Source of the DNA: Rothia sp. ZJ932
GTDB taxonomy: Bacteria > Actinomycetota > Actinomycetes > Actinomycetales > Micrococcaceae
NCBI RefSeq assembly: GCF_016924835.1
Contig: NZ_CP070480.1
Coordinates: 682,001-746,000 of the forward strand
Length of the DNA: 64,000 nucleotides
Reading direction: 5' to 3'
The stretch's first letter is position 1. Each line of letters opens with the position of its first letter. Below are positions 51,638 through 62,718 of the stretch, piece after piece. The translations under genes and the position numbers were made by a program. The notes below the pieces were generated by a model. That model saw only the letters and a program-made list of their open reading frames with translations, did not search any database and had not been told where the DNA came from.

Positions 51638-52542
51638 GAGGCTTATTCAAAAGTAAGGAACCACCCCGCACCCACCAACTAGACAACGACCCCACCAGCG
51701 GCAAAAAATTGAGGATAAATCACTACAAATATTCTCAAAGCCACACCGGAAAAGACCGTTGCCACACCAGCGTCCAACCGGGCTGACTGCCACGTAATTC
51801 GCCACGCTATACACAACCCTCACTCACCATCTCACCTGGGGCAAACCAGGCGGTAGACCCCCAGCGCTCACCCTAGCCCAAGGACTCAAAGCCACCTTGC
51901 TCTATCACCGCCACAACCTCACCGAAGAGCTCTTAGCAGACCTCTTCGGCACCTCTGAGCCAACGATATCGCGGGGCATCAACACCATCGAACACGCCTT
52001 AGAGAAAATCCTCTCTCCACTGAATTGACCTTTGAGAGAAAGTCTAAAAGTCCCTGGCTCATTGGTGGTTGATGGGACACTCATACCCATCTGGAACTGG
52101 CGTTCATTAGGTACAACAAATTTCTCAAGGCAAGCACAAAAAAGCTGGTTTTAATCATCAGGTTATCTGCACGCTTGACGGTAAACTCTTAGCGATGACA
52201 GACCCGTTACCTGGGGCTAGGCATGATGCATATTGCTTCAAGGAGCACGGGTTGAATCGGTTCCTAGATTCTTCGACTTTGGCTGATAAGGGCTATATCG
52301 GGCTAGGGCTGGTGACACCGAACAAGAGGCCTGCTGGTGAGAAACTAGGCAGGAATCATAAGGCAGTGAATCGTCAGATCAATAGGTTGCGTTCGGTCGT
52401 TGAGCAAGTCATTGCAAATGTTAAGGCCTGGCGTGTTTTGCACACTGGGTTCAGGCGGCCGTTGGGGTCTTACCGGCGGGTGTTTTCTTCTGGTGCGGGG
52501 GTTGGTGTTTTTTGCGGCTGGGGAGACTTTTGAATAAGCCTC
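51638..52542 (+). mobile_element. Degenerate IS5-like insertion sequence, about 905 bp
   Basis: Bounded by exact 16-base terminal inverted repeats: GAGGCTTATTCAAAAG at 51638-51653 and CTTTTGAATAAGCCTC at 52527-52542. Inside is a broken DDE transposase of the IS5/HARBI1-like (DDE_Tnp_4) group on the plus strand. The left end cuts the MNT gene. No clear target-site duplication is visible. The ends could still be used by a transposase supplied in trans. Confidence 0.85.
51785..52533 (+). pseudogene. DDE transposase pseudogene of the IS
   Basis: The N-terminal part WGKPGGRPPALTLAQGLKATLLYHRHNLTEELLADLF carries the HTH region. A TGA stop follows at about 52026, then VVDGTLIPIWNWRS with the first catalytic Asp. 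A one-base frameshift near 52125 leads to the frame KHKKAGFNHQVICTLDGKLLAMTDPLPGARHDAYCF with the second Asp, and NRLRSVVEQVIANVKAWRVL with the final Glu. The catalytic triad survives in pieces, but stop and frameshift make it inactive. Confidence 0.8.
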
Positions 52543-52634
52543 TAGATTAGTGGGCCCCCACGCTCCTCGCGTGAAGGCCCAGCCACTCTTATATTTTATT
52601 CAGTTATTGAAAGCGCTTTTTGCAAGCTTCTCGC

Positions 52635-54905
<2,271 letters not shown>

Positions 54906-54987
54906 CTATGTGCCTGTGCTCACTACAAAATGAGTTGTGAATTTTTCGTAATTTTTTGATCCATAAACCCTTGACTGGGTGGTGGCG

Positions 54988-54993
54988 TAAACT
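54988..54993 (+). promoter_or_regulatory. -10 box TAAACT, leaderless NUDIX gene
   Basis: TAAACT, 7 bases, then the ATG at 55001; the upstream in-frame ATG at 54956 would lie before this box. Confidence 0.55.
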
Positions 54994-55000
54994 GGCGTGC

Positions 55001-55402
55001 ATGAAAATTATTACGGTCAGCGCGGTGGTGATAGTGCGTGAGGACGGTTGGGTTCTTACCGTTCGTAAAAACGGCACCACAGGTTTTATGATGCCCGGTG
55101 GCAAGCCTGAGGCAGGTGAGGACGCGCGTACCTGCGCCCTGCGCGAGGTGAGGGAAGAACTGGGGTTGGTTTTAGAAAGTCATCAGTTGGCAGACCTGGG
55201 TGTTTTTGAAGCGCGAGCCTTGAATGAGCCTGACATGACGGTGCGTGCCCATGTATTTACCGTGCGAGGTCTTACCCCCGGCGTCCTAGATACTGTGCAG
55301 GCGGCGGCTGAGATTGCTGAACTCAAATGGGTGAACCCTGCAACGGAGCGCGAGAACCAGGCTGATTTGAACCTTTCGCATATTTTCCCTGCCCTGGTCT
55401 AG
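55001..55402 (+). CDS. NUDIX hydrolase
   Basis: 133 residues. The Nudix box spans GGKPEAGEDA and CALREVREELGL (about 29-52), with the metal-binding REVREE core intact. The N-terminal strand is ITVSAVVIVREDGWVLTVRKNG. Substrate unknown; the small size fits an 8-oxo-dGTP or similar house-cleaning enzyme, but this is not shown. Divergent from icd; it ends 12 bases before the VOC gene. Confidence 0.9.
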   Translation: MKIITVSAVVIVREDGWVLTVRKNGTTGFMMPGGKPEAGEDARTCALREVREELGLVLESHQLADLGVFEARALNEPDMTVRAHVFTVRGLTPGVLDTVQAAAEIAELKWVNPATERENQADLNLSHIFPALV

Positions 55403-55414
55403 GGAAGTCTGCGC

Positions 55415-55951
55415 GTGGGCTTCATCAATGAGTCTCCAAAGAATTGCTTTAGGAGCAAAGTAATTTTTGTGAAGAAACCTACCGTGGAAGGAAAGCCCAC
55501 GACAACTGCATCCCATCAAGACCGACTGCCCGATGCTCTCGACATAGGAGCCGTTCGCCTGCGCGTTCGCAACATGAAAACCGTGTACAAGTTTTACACC
55601 CGCGGTGTGGGGCTGCACGAGATCCTTTACGACGGCAAAGATATCTGGCTGGGTCTGGGTAACAAATTCTTAAACTACAATCCGCACCTGCGTCAGCCGG
55701 CGCGCACAGAAGCGGGACTCTTCCACGTAGCTGACACTCCGCATAATGTAGCGCTGTCTATAGTGAGCACCCTGTCACGCCACCAAGACCGCTACGTAGG
55801 TTTGGGCGATCACCTTGTCTCAGAAGCCTTCTACTTGGCTGCCCCCCCCGAAGGCAAGGGCGTAGGACTCTACCGCGACTGCCTTATTTTTGCGGGTATC
55901 GAATCCAGACGGGAGAACGCGTCCTTGAGTTTCAACGCCCCCCCGGAATAA
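55415..55951 (+). CDS. VOC (glyoxalase-fold) protein, possibly truncated
   Basis: 178 residues. After a 40-residue basic lead-in comes IGAVRLRVRNMKTVYKFYTRGVGLHEI, the first beta-alpha-beta unit of a VOC domain. TEAGLFHVADTP and GLGDHLVSEAFYLAAPPEGKGVGLYRD follow, which match the metal-site part of CatE-like dioxygenase/glyoxalase proteins. CatE-type proteins carry two such modules; only one is present here. The end SLSFNAPPE is not conserved. C8 and C7 tracts lie inside the 3' part. The GTG at 55415 has GGGAAG at 7 bases. Confidence 0.7.
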   Translation: MGFINESPKNCFRSKVIFVKKPTVEGKPTTTASHQDRLPDALDIGAVRLRVRNMKTVYKFYTRGVGLHEILYDGKDIWLGLGNKFLNYNPHLRQPARTEAGLFHVADTPHNVALSIVSTLSRHQDRYVGLGDHLVSEAFYLAAPPEGKGVGLYRDCLIFAGIESRRENASLSFNAPPE

Positions 55952-56048
55952 CCGGCTGAAAGTCAGTGGTAAGTAGCCGTTTACCTAGGTTTGGGGTCAT
56001 TTTCGGTAATGGAGAGCGACAACCTGCCCCACACCATATGAGCTGGCT

Positions 56049-56054
56049 TATGCT
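56049..56054 (+). promoter_or_regulatory. -10 box TATGCT, leaderless S9 peptidase gene
   Basis: TATGCT, 6 bases, then the ATG at 56061. Confidence 0.5.
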
Positions 56055-56060
56055 GGGTCT

Positions 56061-58046
56061 ATGACTGACTACCTAGACCACCTCATCACCGCACCGCGTA
56101 CCGGTGCGCTCATTACCAACCGGGCAGGCGACGTTATGATGAGCGTCAGCACCCTGAACAAAGAGGGTAAAAAGTACCGCACCCAGATTTTTGCTATCGC
56201 GCAGGCGGGCACCGAACTCACCAAACCTGTAGCGCTCACCACCATTGAGAGCAACGCGAAGCTGCTGGCGCTTGCCGAGAACGGCGACCTTTACCTCACC
56301 CTCGACAAAGATATTGATGAAGCTGAATCGAAGAGCCTGAAAGGCATCTGGAAGTTGGGCAAGCGCGGCGAACCGCAGCTGGTTTTCAGTTACCCCGGTG
56401 GTATTAGCAACCTTCAGGTGCGCGACACCGCAGCGGGCAGACGGCTTATCTTCACTGCCCAGCATATTGCAGATTCACTCCAGGATCAGGCGCAACTTCT
56501 CGATGCCCGCGAGAAAAATGGTGCCAGCGCGGTACTCTACGATTCTTTTCCCACGCGTTTTTGGGATCACGATTTAGGGTTGGGCACCAAGGCACTCTAC
56601 CTGATGGACGAAGGCTCTGAACCCCGCCGCCTTTCCCTGCCCACCGGTGTCCTTGAAGGGTATGAAGTATCACCGGATAGCACCCGTGCCCTGGTCACCC
56701 TACAGACAAAAGTGCGCGGTATTCACCCGCGATCTAGTGTTTATCTCATTGATTTAGAGCAGGACGCGCCCGCCCAGCTCATTGCCGAGGGCGAAGACCG
56801 GGCAGTCTACAGTGCTGGGGCATTTAGCCCCGACGGTTCGCGTGCTTTCATCTACCGCACTGAAATCTGGTTGCCGGGTCAAAGCCTCGACCTACAACTT
56901 TTCAGTTACACCTTCGCTACCGGTGCCCTAACACGGCAGGGCGCTGATGTTGATCGTTGGCCCAGCGACGCGCTATGGCTTGACGATCAGCGTTTTGCCT
57001 TCGCTACCGATCACCTGGGCGCGGGAGCAATTTTTGTGGGGACTCTTGATGGCGAAACCCGTCAGCTGATAGAAACTGGTACCACTCACTACTCCTCACT
57101 GGGCGCTGGCAACGGGCAACTGATCGCCCTGCGTGACTCCATTCTGCACTCGCCGGAACCTGTGATTATCAACCCCGAAACCGCAGAAGAAACTTTACTG
57201 CCCACCCCAGTGAAAACCCTGCGAGGTGCCGGAAAGCTCGAAAAAATCAAGACAGTTGCCGAAGACGGCACCACCGTCACCGCCTGGCTAGCACTACCCG
57301 AAACAGCTGAACATAAGCTACCTCTGGTGACCTTCGCCCACGGCGGCCCCTGGGGCTCGTGGAACTCTTGGACCTACCGCTGGAACCCCTGGGTACTTAC
57401 CCAAGCAGGTTACGCCGTGCTTCTACCCGACCCCGCAATTTCCCTCGGCTACGGACGCGCCATGCTCGATCGCGGTGGGGACGCTATCGGCGACACCCCC
57501 TACACCGACATCATGGCTCTCATTGAAGTCGCCAGCGCCCGCACCGACATCGACGGCGACAACGCTGCCTTCATGGGAGGCTCCTACGGTGGCTACATGA
57601 CCAACTGGGTAGCAGGGCACGCAGGCACCCGCTTCAAGTGCTACGTCACCCACGCGTCCTTATTCAACATGCAAAGCATGTACTTCACCACCGATAACGG
57701 CACGTGGCACGAATGGATGTACGAGCCTGAAAACGGTCAACGCAACTCCTACTCACCGCATGAGCACATCGAGAACGTGCAGGCACCGGTGCTCGTGATT
57801 CACGGCGACAAGGACTATCGCGTACCCATCGGGGAGGGGCTGGCGCTATGGGCTGCGCTCAACCGCCACAGCTCCCACCTCGGGCACAAATACCTCTACT
57901 ACCCCGATGAGGGGCACTGGATTCTCAAGCCCGAAAACTCCCGACTCTGGTACCAGACCGTGCGCGCATGGCTTGATACCCACCTTTTAGGACGCGCCTT
58001 TGAAACGCCCAAGAACCTGGGATACACCGCACGTAGCGGCGAATGA
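56061..58046 (+). CDS. Prolyl oligopeptidase family (S9) peptidase
   Basis: 661 residues. An N-terminal beta-propeller-like part (about 1-390; repeats with SPDSTRALV and SPDGSRAFI) is followed by an alpha/beta hydrolase domain with the S9 triad: Ser508 in GGSYGGYM, Asp585 in HGDKDYRV and His619 in PDEGHWI. The layout matches acylaminoacyl-peptidase/dipeptidyl-peptidase-like S9 proteins; no signal peptide, so cytoplasmic. Probably takes part in peptide recycling. Confidence 0.93.
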   Translation: MTDYLDHLITAPRTGALITNRAGDVMMSVSTLNKEGKKYRTQIFAIAQAGTELTKPVALTTIESNAKLLALAENGDLYLTLDKDIDEAESKSLKGIWKLGKRGEPQLVFSYPGGISNLQVRDTAAGRRLIFTAQHIADSLQDQAQLLDAREKNGASAVLYDSFPTRFWDHDLGLGTKALYLMDEGSEPRRLSLPTGVLEGYEVSPDSTRALVTLQTKVRGIHPRSSVYLIDLEQDAPAQLIAEGEDRAVYSAGAFSPDGSRAFIYRTEIWLPGQSLDLQLFSYTFATGALTRQGADVDRWPSDALWLDDQRFAFATDHLGAGAIFVGTLDGETRQLIETGTTHYSSLGAGNGQLIALRDSILHSPEPVIINPETAEETLLPTPVKTLRGAGKLEKIKTVAEDGTTVTAWLALPETAEHKLPLVTFAHGGPWGSWNSWTYRWNPWVLTQAGYAVLLPDPAISLGYGRAMLDRGGDAIGDTPYTDIMALIEVASARTDIDGDNAAFMGGSYGGYMTNWVAGHAGTRFKCYVTHASLFNMQSMYFTTDNGTWHEWMYEPENGQRNSYSPHEHIENVQAPVLVIHGDKDYRVPIGEGLALWAALNRHSSHLGHKYLYYPDEGHWILKPENSRLWYQTVRAWLDTHLLGRAFETPKNLGYTARSGE

Positions 58047-58081
58047 TTCCCTGTAGAGTTCTACCGCGCATCTTATAAAAG

Positions 58082-58129
58082 CAGGCGCTCGTTGGCTTCC
58101 ATTATTCGACGGAAGTCAGCGAGCGCCTG
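58082..58129. terminator. Hairpin between convergent S9 peptidase and membrane protein genes
   Basis: CAGGCGCTCGTTGGCTTCC pairs with GGAAGTCAGCGAGCGCCTG at 17 of 19 positions. On the minus strand CTTTTAT follows closely; on the plus strand the T-run is weak. Confidence 0.7.
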
Positions 58130-58164
58130 ATGCTCTTCTGGAGTATCTCACCGTGGCATCTTAG

Positions 58165-58596
58165 CTAACGGGCGGCTCTGTAGTTGCGGTACCTTGCAAT
58201 GACTGAGCCGAGCGGTCCGAGATTCGCCATGACCCACAGGCAGTCCACCATAAAAACCAGCATGTAGAGGGTGCGGGTCAGTGATGAAGCGGTTCCTGCA
58301 TCCACCAGCGCTCGCGTGTACCCGGTAGCCCCGAACAGAATGGCGGTTACTGCTACTAACCACACCAGTGCCCAGAGGAGTTCTGAGGTGCTTGAAGTGC
58401 CGGTGCGTAACCAGTATTGGGCGTAGAAACGATGAAGCGCGGTGGTGAAGGACGCGTTATGGACAGCGACGGCGGGGCTTCGGGTTTCTTGCTCGGCTTC
58501 GAACTCGTCGTGAAAACCGCCCTCGCTAAGTGCCTCCGGGGTGTCTTCAAGGTACAGGGGTTGGCTGGTTCCGGGGTTATGGGTAGGTCTGCTCAC
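58165..58596 (-). CDS. Small membrane protein, function unknown
   Basis: 143 residues with two hydrophobic segments (about 80-97 and 110-130) after a polar N-terminus (STSELLWALVWLVAVTAILFGATGYTRALVD, then MLVFMVDCLWVMANLGPLGSVI). I do not recognise a family. The GTG at 58596 lacks a clear ribosome site; GACAAT lies 6-7 bases before it, which would fit a leaderless start. Convergent with the S9 peptidase gene. Confidence 0.6.
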   Translation of the reverse strand: MSRPTHNPGTSQPLYLEDTPEALSEGGFHDEFEAEQETRSPAVAVHNASFTTALHRFYAQYWLRTGTSSTSELLWALVWLVAVTAILFGATGYTRALVDAGTASSLTRTLYMLVFMVDCLWVMANLGPLGSVIARYRNYRAAR

Positions 58597-58835
58597 CTCA
58601 CCATTGTCTCAGACCGCGGCAGGTAGGGAAACCGCGCTGCGTCCTGAAAGGCTGACAAACCCGGTTACCGGGGGATTGCTAACCGTGTGCCGATACAGAG
58701 ACAGCAGGCGGTTGGGACATGATGGTAATCATGGGGTTCTTTGTGGTGTGAATGGTTCTTACGCTGTGGTGCGTAGTGGTTCAATGCACAGAATACTAAC
58801 AAGCCGCGCTACCAAAAAAACGTGTACCGACAACC

Positions 58836-58844
58836 TGTGGATAA
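58836..58844 (-). promoter_or_regulatory. Single DnaA-box-like 9-mer TTATCCACA
   Basis: TGTGGATAA on the plus strand, a perfect match to TTATCCACA, alone in a 418-base intergenic region (58597-59014) without other recognised features. One box is not an origin; it may be chance or a DnaA-titration or control site. Confidence 0.4.
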
Positions 58845-59014
58845 CTTTTATAGCCCCCGTAAAGATCCTAGTCAGCCACTTGTGAATGGAAATAGAGTCA
58901 AAAGATTACCAGCTTCACATTCAGCCATATTTTTCGGTGTTAACCCACCCGCGGACCTTCGGGCTAAGCTAGTAAACAGTCCACCCCTGCAAAGAAAGTC
59001 AGAGGAAGTTTCTC

Positions 59015-59674
59015 ATGTCTACCGCGCTCATCACCTACTTTGGTGCCTTCGAAGGTGTCGCCGAGAACCCCACCCAGCAGGTTGCAGAATACGCTCGTGC
59101 CCACCTTGAACAAACGCGTCCGCACCTTAACCTGGTACTTGCCGAGCTGCCGGTCGCCTTCGATACCTCAGCCAATGAGTTACGACAGCTCATCAAAGCC
59201 CACAAACCTGATGCTGTGATTGCCACGGGTGTTGCCGTGGGACGAGACAAAATCAGCCTTGAGCGCATCGCCATTAACTGCGATGACGCGCGCATCGCCG
59301 ACAATGCAGGAGACCAGCGCCAAGATACCCCCATCATTGGTGGGGCTCCAGCGGCATACTTCAGCACCCTGCCCTACCGCGCTATCTTTTCAGAGCTGGG
59401 TAATACTTACCCCCTCGAAATCTCAAACACAGCAGGTACCTACGTCTGCAACCACGTCTTTTTTCACCTGATGCATACCCTAGCCGATACGGGTATTCCC
59501 GCCGGTTTCATCCATATACCGGCTATCGGTAACAGCTTAATACCCCAAACCCTCACCGCCCACCAAGATACCGGGGGAGTGGAGGGAAAAACAGTTCCGA
59601 TGCTACCTCTTGAAACTGTTGGGGGCGTGCTCAGCCGCGCAGTAGAACTAACGTTAGACCCGATAGCTTCTTAA
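59015..59674 (+). CDS. pcp: Pyroglutamyl-peptidase I
   Basis: Removes N-terminal pyroglutamate from peptides. 219 residues, C15 family. The triad is Glu83 in DKISLERIAIN, Cys145 in SNTAGTYVCNHVFF and His167 in PAGFIHIPAI. AGAGGAAG is 7 bases before the ATG. Together with the S9 peptidase upstream it suggests peptide use, though they are separate units. Terminator follows. Confidence 0.95.
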   Translation: MSTALITYFGAFEGVAENPTQQVAEYARAHLEQTRPHLNLVLAELPVAFDTSANELRQLIKAHKPDAVIATGVAVGRDKISLERIAINCDDARIADNAGDQRQDTPIIGGAPAAYFSTLPYRAIFSELGNTYPLEISNTAGTYVCNHVFFHLMHTLADTGIPAGFIHIPAIGNSLIPQTLTAHQDTGGVEGKTVPMLPLETVGGVLSRAVELTLDPIAS

Positions 59675-59688
59675 AACAGCTAAAGCAC

Positions 59689-59725
59689 AAAAATGCCCTG
59701 CACTGTTACCAGCGCAGGGCATTTT
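59689..59725. terminator. Bidirectional terminator AAAAATGCCCTGC
   Basis: AAAAATGCCCTGC pairs with GCAGGGCATTTT across a 12-base loop, between the convergent pcp and DUF805 genes. Confidence 0.9.
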
Positions 59726-59737
59726 CAAACCTAAAGG

Positions 59738-60478
59738 TTAGGGGCGGTCAATGTCCTTGGGCTTGTCGTACTGATAACCCTCAACTTTTGAGGGGAAGAT
59801 CGACATCACGAAAGGTACGATTGAAAGACCCACGAAGCTGAGCAGGTAGAGCCAACCTGGGAAACCCGCATCTTGCAGGCGACGGAAGCCCAGACCCAGA
59901 GTCAAGACAGAGAAAATCAGCGCAACAAGGAGAAGTGCTGTGTAGAAACCAAAACCTGTCAGCATAGCAACAACGCCGGCGTCGGTCAGCTCACCGGATG
60001 AATCTGAGGTAGGTATCCCGGCAACGAAAGTTGCCACAGAACCGATGAGCAGTAGCATCAGCACAAGACCCATGCTTAACTGAACCCACCAATACTCTGA
60101 GCGGCTGGCACGGCCCGAAAAATGGAACATGTACTTAAACCAGTTTTTGTGTGCCTGCCCGAAGCCCACATGGGGGCGAGGCTTAGAAACATAACCAGCA
60201 TTGCCGTACCCGGCAACACCGTAACCCGGTGTACTGTAGCCGCTATTGTAAGCGCCCTGTCCGTAGGGGTACTGACCACTGTAGGACGATGGCTGGCTGT
60301 CTGCGCCGGGGGCAACGTACGAATTCTGTACTGATTCAGTACGGTTGCCGCTTGGATCGTAGCTACCAGCGCTGTGGCTGCCGGTAGAAGATGACGGGTT
60401 TGACGATTCGGCTGACCCGCTGGCAGTTTCAGCTGGTTCTTGTGGAATACGGGGTTCGTAGGGGCTCTGCGAGGTCAT
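59738..60478 (-). CDS. DUF805 domain membrane protein
   Basis: 246 residues from the ATG at 60478 (GGAGGAAGG upstream). The first 110 residues are low-complexity Ser/Gly/Tyr/Pro/Gln. The DUF805 core follows with FKYMFHFSGRASRSEYWWVQL, three to four spans and LGFRRLQDAGFPGWLYLLSFV. This small membrane domain is widespread and its function unknown. The long disordered N-terminus is typical of actinobacterial versions. Confidence 0.9.
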   Translation of the reverse strand: MTSQSPYEPRIPQEPAETASGSAESSNPSSSTGSHSAGSYDPSGNRTESVQNSYVAPGADSQPSSYSGQYPYGQGAYNSGYSTPGYGVAGYGNAGYVSKPRPHVGFGQAHKNWFKYMFHFSGRASRSEYWWVQLSMGLVLMLLLIGSVATFVAGIPTSDSSGELTDAGVVAMLTGFGFYTALLLVALIFSVLTLGLGFRRLQDAGFPGWLYLLSFVGLSIVPFVMSIFPSKVEGYQYDKPKDIDRP

Positions 60479-60546
60479 TGATCCTTCCTCCAAGCTAGGG
60501 AAAATTTGTCCCTCACTATTTTACAGAGGTCTTTGCGGGGCACGAA

Positions 60547-60583
60547 AAAGGTGGCTGCCGCCCTGTGAGCGACAACCACCTTT
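60547..60583. terminator. Hairpin AAAGGTGG / CCACCTTT
   Basis: A short stem with a long GC-rich loop behind pgi (minus strand). On the minus strand it ends in TTTTTCG, a plausible terminator for pgi. Confidence 0.65.
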
Positions 60584-60603
60584 AGTTAACCTTTTGCTAG
60601 AGA

Positions 60604-62283
60604 CTAGCTACGGTTTTCTAGGTAGAAATCTACCAGACCCTGGGTTGATGAATCCTGCTGTGCCAGCACCTCGCGGTCACCTGCTACAGCCGGTGCAATT
60701 TCAAGGGCGAGCTTCTTACCCAGCTCAACACCCCACTGGTCGAAGGAATCGATACCCCAGACAACCCCCTGAACGAAGGTGATGTGCTCGTAGAGGGCAA
60801 TCAGCTGACCCAAGACGGACGGGGTCAACTTTGACGCCATGATAGAGGTGGTGGGGCGGTTGCCAGTGAAGACGCGAGCGGGCACAATCTGCTCGGCGGT
60901 GCCTTCTGCGCGTACTTCGTCGGCGGTCTTGCCGAATGCCAGTGCCTGAGTCTGCGCGAAGAAGTTTGCCAGGAAGAGTTCGTGAACGTCCTGCTCGCCG
61001 TCCTTCGCCGGGTGTACGGGGTTCGCGAAAGCGATGAAGTCGGCAGGGATTAGGCGGGTGCCCTGGTGAATGAGCTGGTAGAAGGCATGCTGACCGTTGG
61101 TGCCGGGTTCGCCCCAGAACACTTCACCTGTCTCGCAGGTGACGGGGCTGCCGTCCATACGAACGCCCTTACCGTTGGACTCCATCGTGAGCTGCTGCAG
61201 GTAGGCAGGGAAGCGGTGTAGATACTGGTCGTAGGGCAGTACGGCGTGGGTGTGAGCACCCAGGAAGTTGACATTCCAAATGTTCAGCATACCCATGAGG
61301 GCAGGAACATTCTGGGAGAACTCAGTGGTGCGAAAATGCTCATCAATGGCGTGGAAACCTGCGAGGAAATCTTCAAAGACCTGCTGACCGAAAACGATAA
61401 CCAGTGAGGTGCCGATTGCTGAATCAACGGAGTAGCGGCCGCCCACCCAGTTCCAGAAGCCAAAAGCGTTCTCGGGATCGATGCCGAATTCTGCAACCTT
61501 ATCAAGGGCAGTAGAAACAGCGACGAAGTGCTTGGCAACGGCTTCAGTCTCTTCCTTACCCTCCAAAGCGCCAGCATCACGCAGCGCGTCCAGCAACCAT
61601 TCGCGGGCAACGCGCGCGTTGGTGAGGGTCTCCAAGGTACCGAAAGTCTTGGAAGCAACAATGAAGAGGGTGGTCTCGGGGTCAAGATCAGCGACGGTTT
61701 CAGCAACATCGGTGGGATCGATATTTGAAATGAAGCGGGCGCTTAGACCCTCCTGCTTGTAGGGCTTGAGCGCCTCGTAGACCATGACGGGCCCCAAGTC
61801 TGAGCCGCCGATACCGATGTTGACGATGGTTTCAATCTTTTTGCCGGTGATGCCTACCCACTCGCCGGTGCGTACGCGCTCTGCAAAAGCATAGATTTTG
61901 TTGAGCACGGCATGAACGTCTTTATCAACGTTCTGACCATCAACAACGAGCTCGGGGGTCTTGGCTTCGGGGCGACGCAGCGCAGTGTGCAGTACAGCGC
62001 GGTCTTCGGTGATATTGATGTGCTCACCGGTGAACATCGCTTCGGTGTAGCCCGTAAGGTTGACGGCTTCCGCGAGCTTGCCCAGCAGCTCAACAGTTTC
62101 ATCGGTGATGAGGTTCTTTGAAAGATCAACGTAGAGGTCGCCTGCGCGGTGGGTGTGCTTGGACGCGCGCTGCGGGTCGTTAGCGAACCATTCGCGAAGG
62201 TCGGGGGCCAGTGAATCGTGGTGGTCTGCAAGTGCCTTCCACTCTGAGGTGGTGGTTGCATCTGTTAGCTGTGAAAAGTCCAT
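60604..62283 (-). CDS. pgi: Glucose-6-phosphate isomerase
   Basis: Interconverts glucose-6-phosphate and fructose-6-phosphate. 559 residues, the long type. Seen: [19 protein letters not shown] (phosphosugar site), [15 protein letters not shown], and GVRMDGSPV followed by [19 protein letters not shown] with the catalytic Glu. The ATG at 62283 has CAAAAT 6 bases upstream, so the message may be leaderless; the alternative at 62304 lies before that box. Identification secure. Confidence 0.97.
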   Translation of the reverse strand: MDFSQLTDATTTSEWKALADHHDSLAPDLREWFANDPQRASKHTHRAGDLYVDLSKNLITDETVELLGKLAEAVNLTGYTEAMFTGEHINITEDRAVLHTALRRPEAKTPELVVDGQNVDKDVHAVLNKIYAFAERVRTGEWVGITGKKIETIVNIGIGGSDLGPVMVYEALKPYKQEGLSARFISNIDPTDVAETVADLDPETTLFIVASKTFGTLETLTNARVAREWLLDALRDAGALEGKEETEAVAKHFVAVSTALDKVAEFGIDPENAFGFWNWVGGRYSVDSAIGTSLVIVFGQQVFEDFLAGFHAIDEHFRTTEFSQNVPALMGMLNIWNVNFLGAHTHAVLPYDQYLHRFPAYLQQLTMESNGKGVRMDGSPVTCETGEVFWGEPGTNGQHAFYQLIHQGTRLIPADFIAFANPVHPAKDGEQDVHELFLANFFAQTQALAFGKTADEVRAEGTAEQIVPARVFTGNRPTTSIMASKLTPSVLGQLIALYEHITFVQGVVWGIDSFDQWGVELGKKLALEIAPAVAGDREVLAQQDSSTQGLVDFYLENRS

Positions 62284-62718
62284 ACTTCCATTTTGAACCC
62301 TCACCTCGTGAAAGAACTACCCCAAAGGGCAGAAACAGGCGCAAAACCTAAGAATTTTCCCTCACAAACCCATAAGCTCACAAAAATGTGGAGACTACCG
62401 TCACGTATAGGGTTGGGAAACGGAGCGAAATAGACCACTCTTTTTCTCATGCCACTGCCTAACTATTGCCTTATCAAGGGGCTTACCGTGATGAATCATG
62501 TATTGCTAACCGGTGTACCACTGTAGAAATGAGAGCGACGGTTAGATAAGGTAGAGGTACTGTTCCCTTTGAAAATTGAAATAAATTCAAAGGGATTTTT
62601 CGTGTGCCCCCGTTGTGAAGCTGCGGTGTGGTCCCGCGTCGATGGCCGGATAAACCTGCTTTCGGTGCTCGCGAGGCTAAGACGAAAAGACACATACGAA
62701 ATATACAAGGAGATATAA
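62284..62718. other. Intergenic region pgi-BCCT
   Basis: 435 bases between the divergent pgi and BCCT genes. It holds the pgi promoter at the left, a terminator-like hairpin at 62564-62600, and a 118-base leader before the BCCT start. I see no gene or known riboswitch. Confidence 0.5.
62564..62600 (+). terminator. Terminator-like hairpin upstream of BCCT gene
   Basis: TCCCTTTGAA pairs with TTCAAAGGGA across a 12-base A/T-rich loop, followed by TTTTT. There is no plus-strand gene upstream in this gap, so it would end a short leader or small RNA; it may attenuate the BCCT gene 118 bases further on. Confidence 0.6.

Noticed and set aside
58836-58844. Replication origin at the DnaA-box-like site
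   Set aside because: Only one box, no AT-rich unwinding region, and no dnaA, dnaN or gyr genes nearby.
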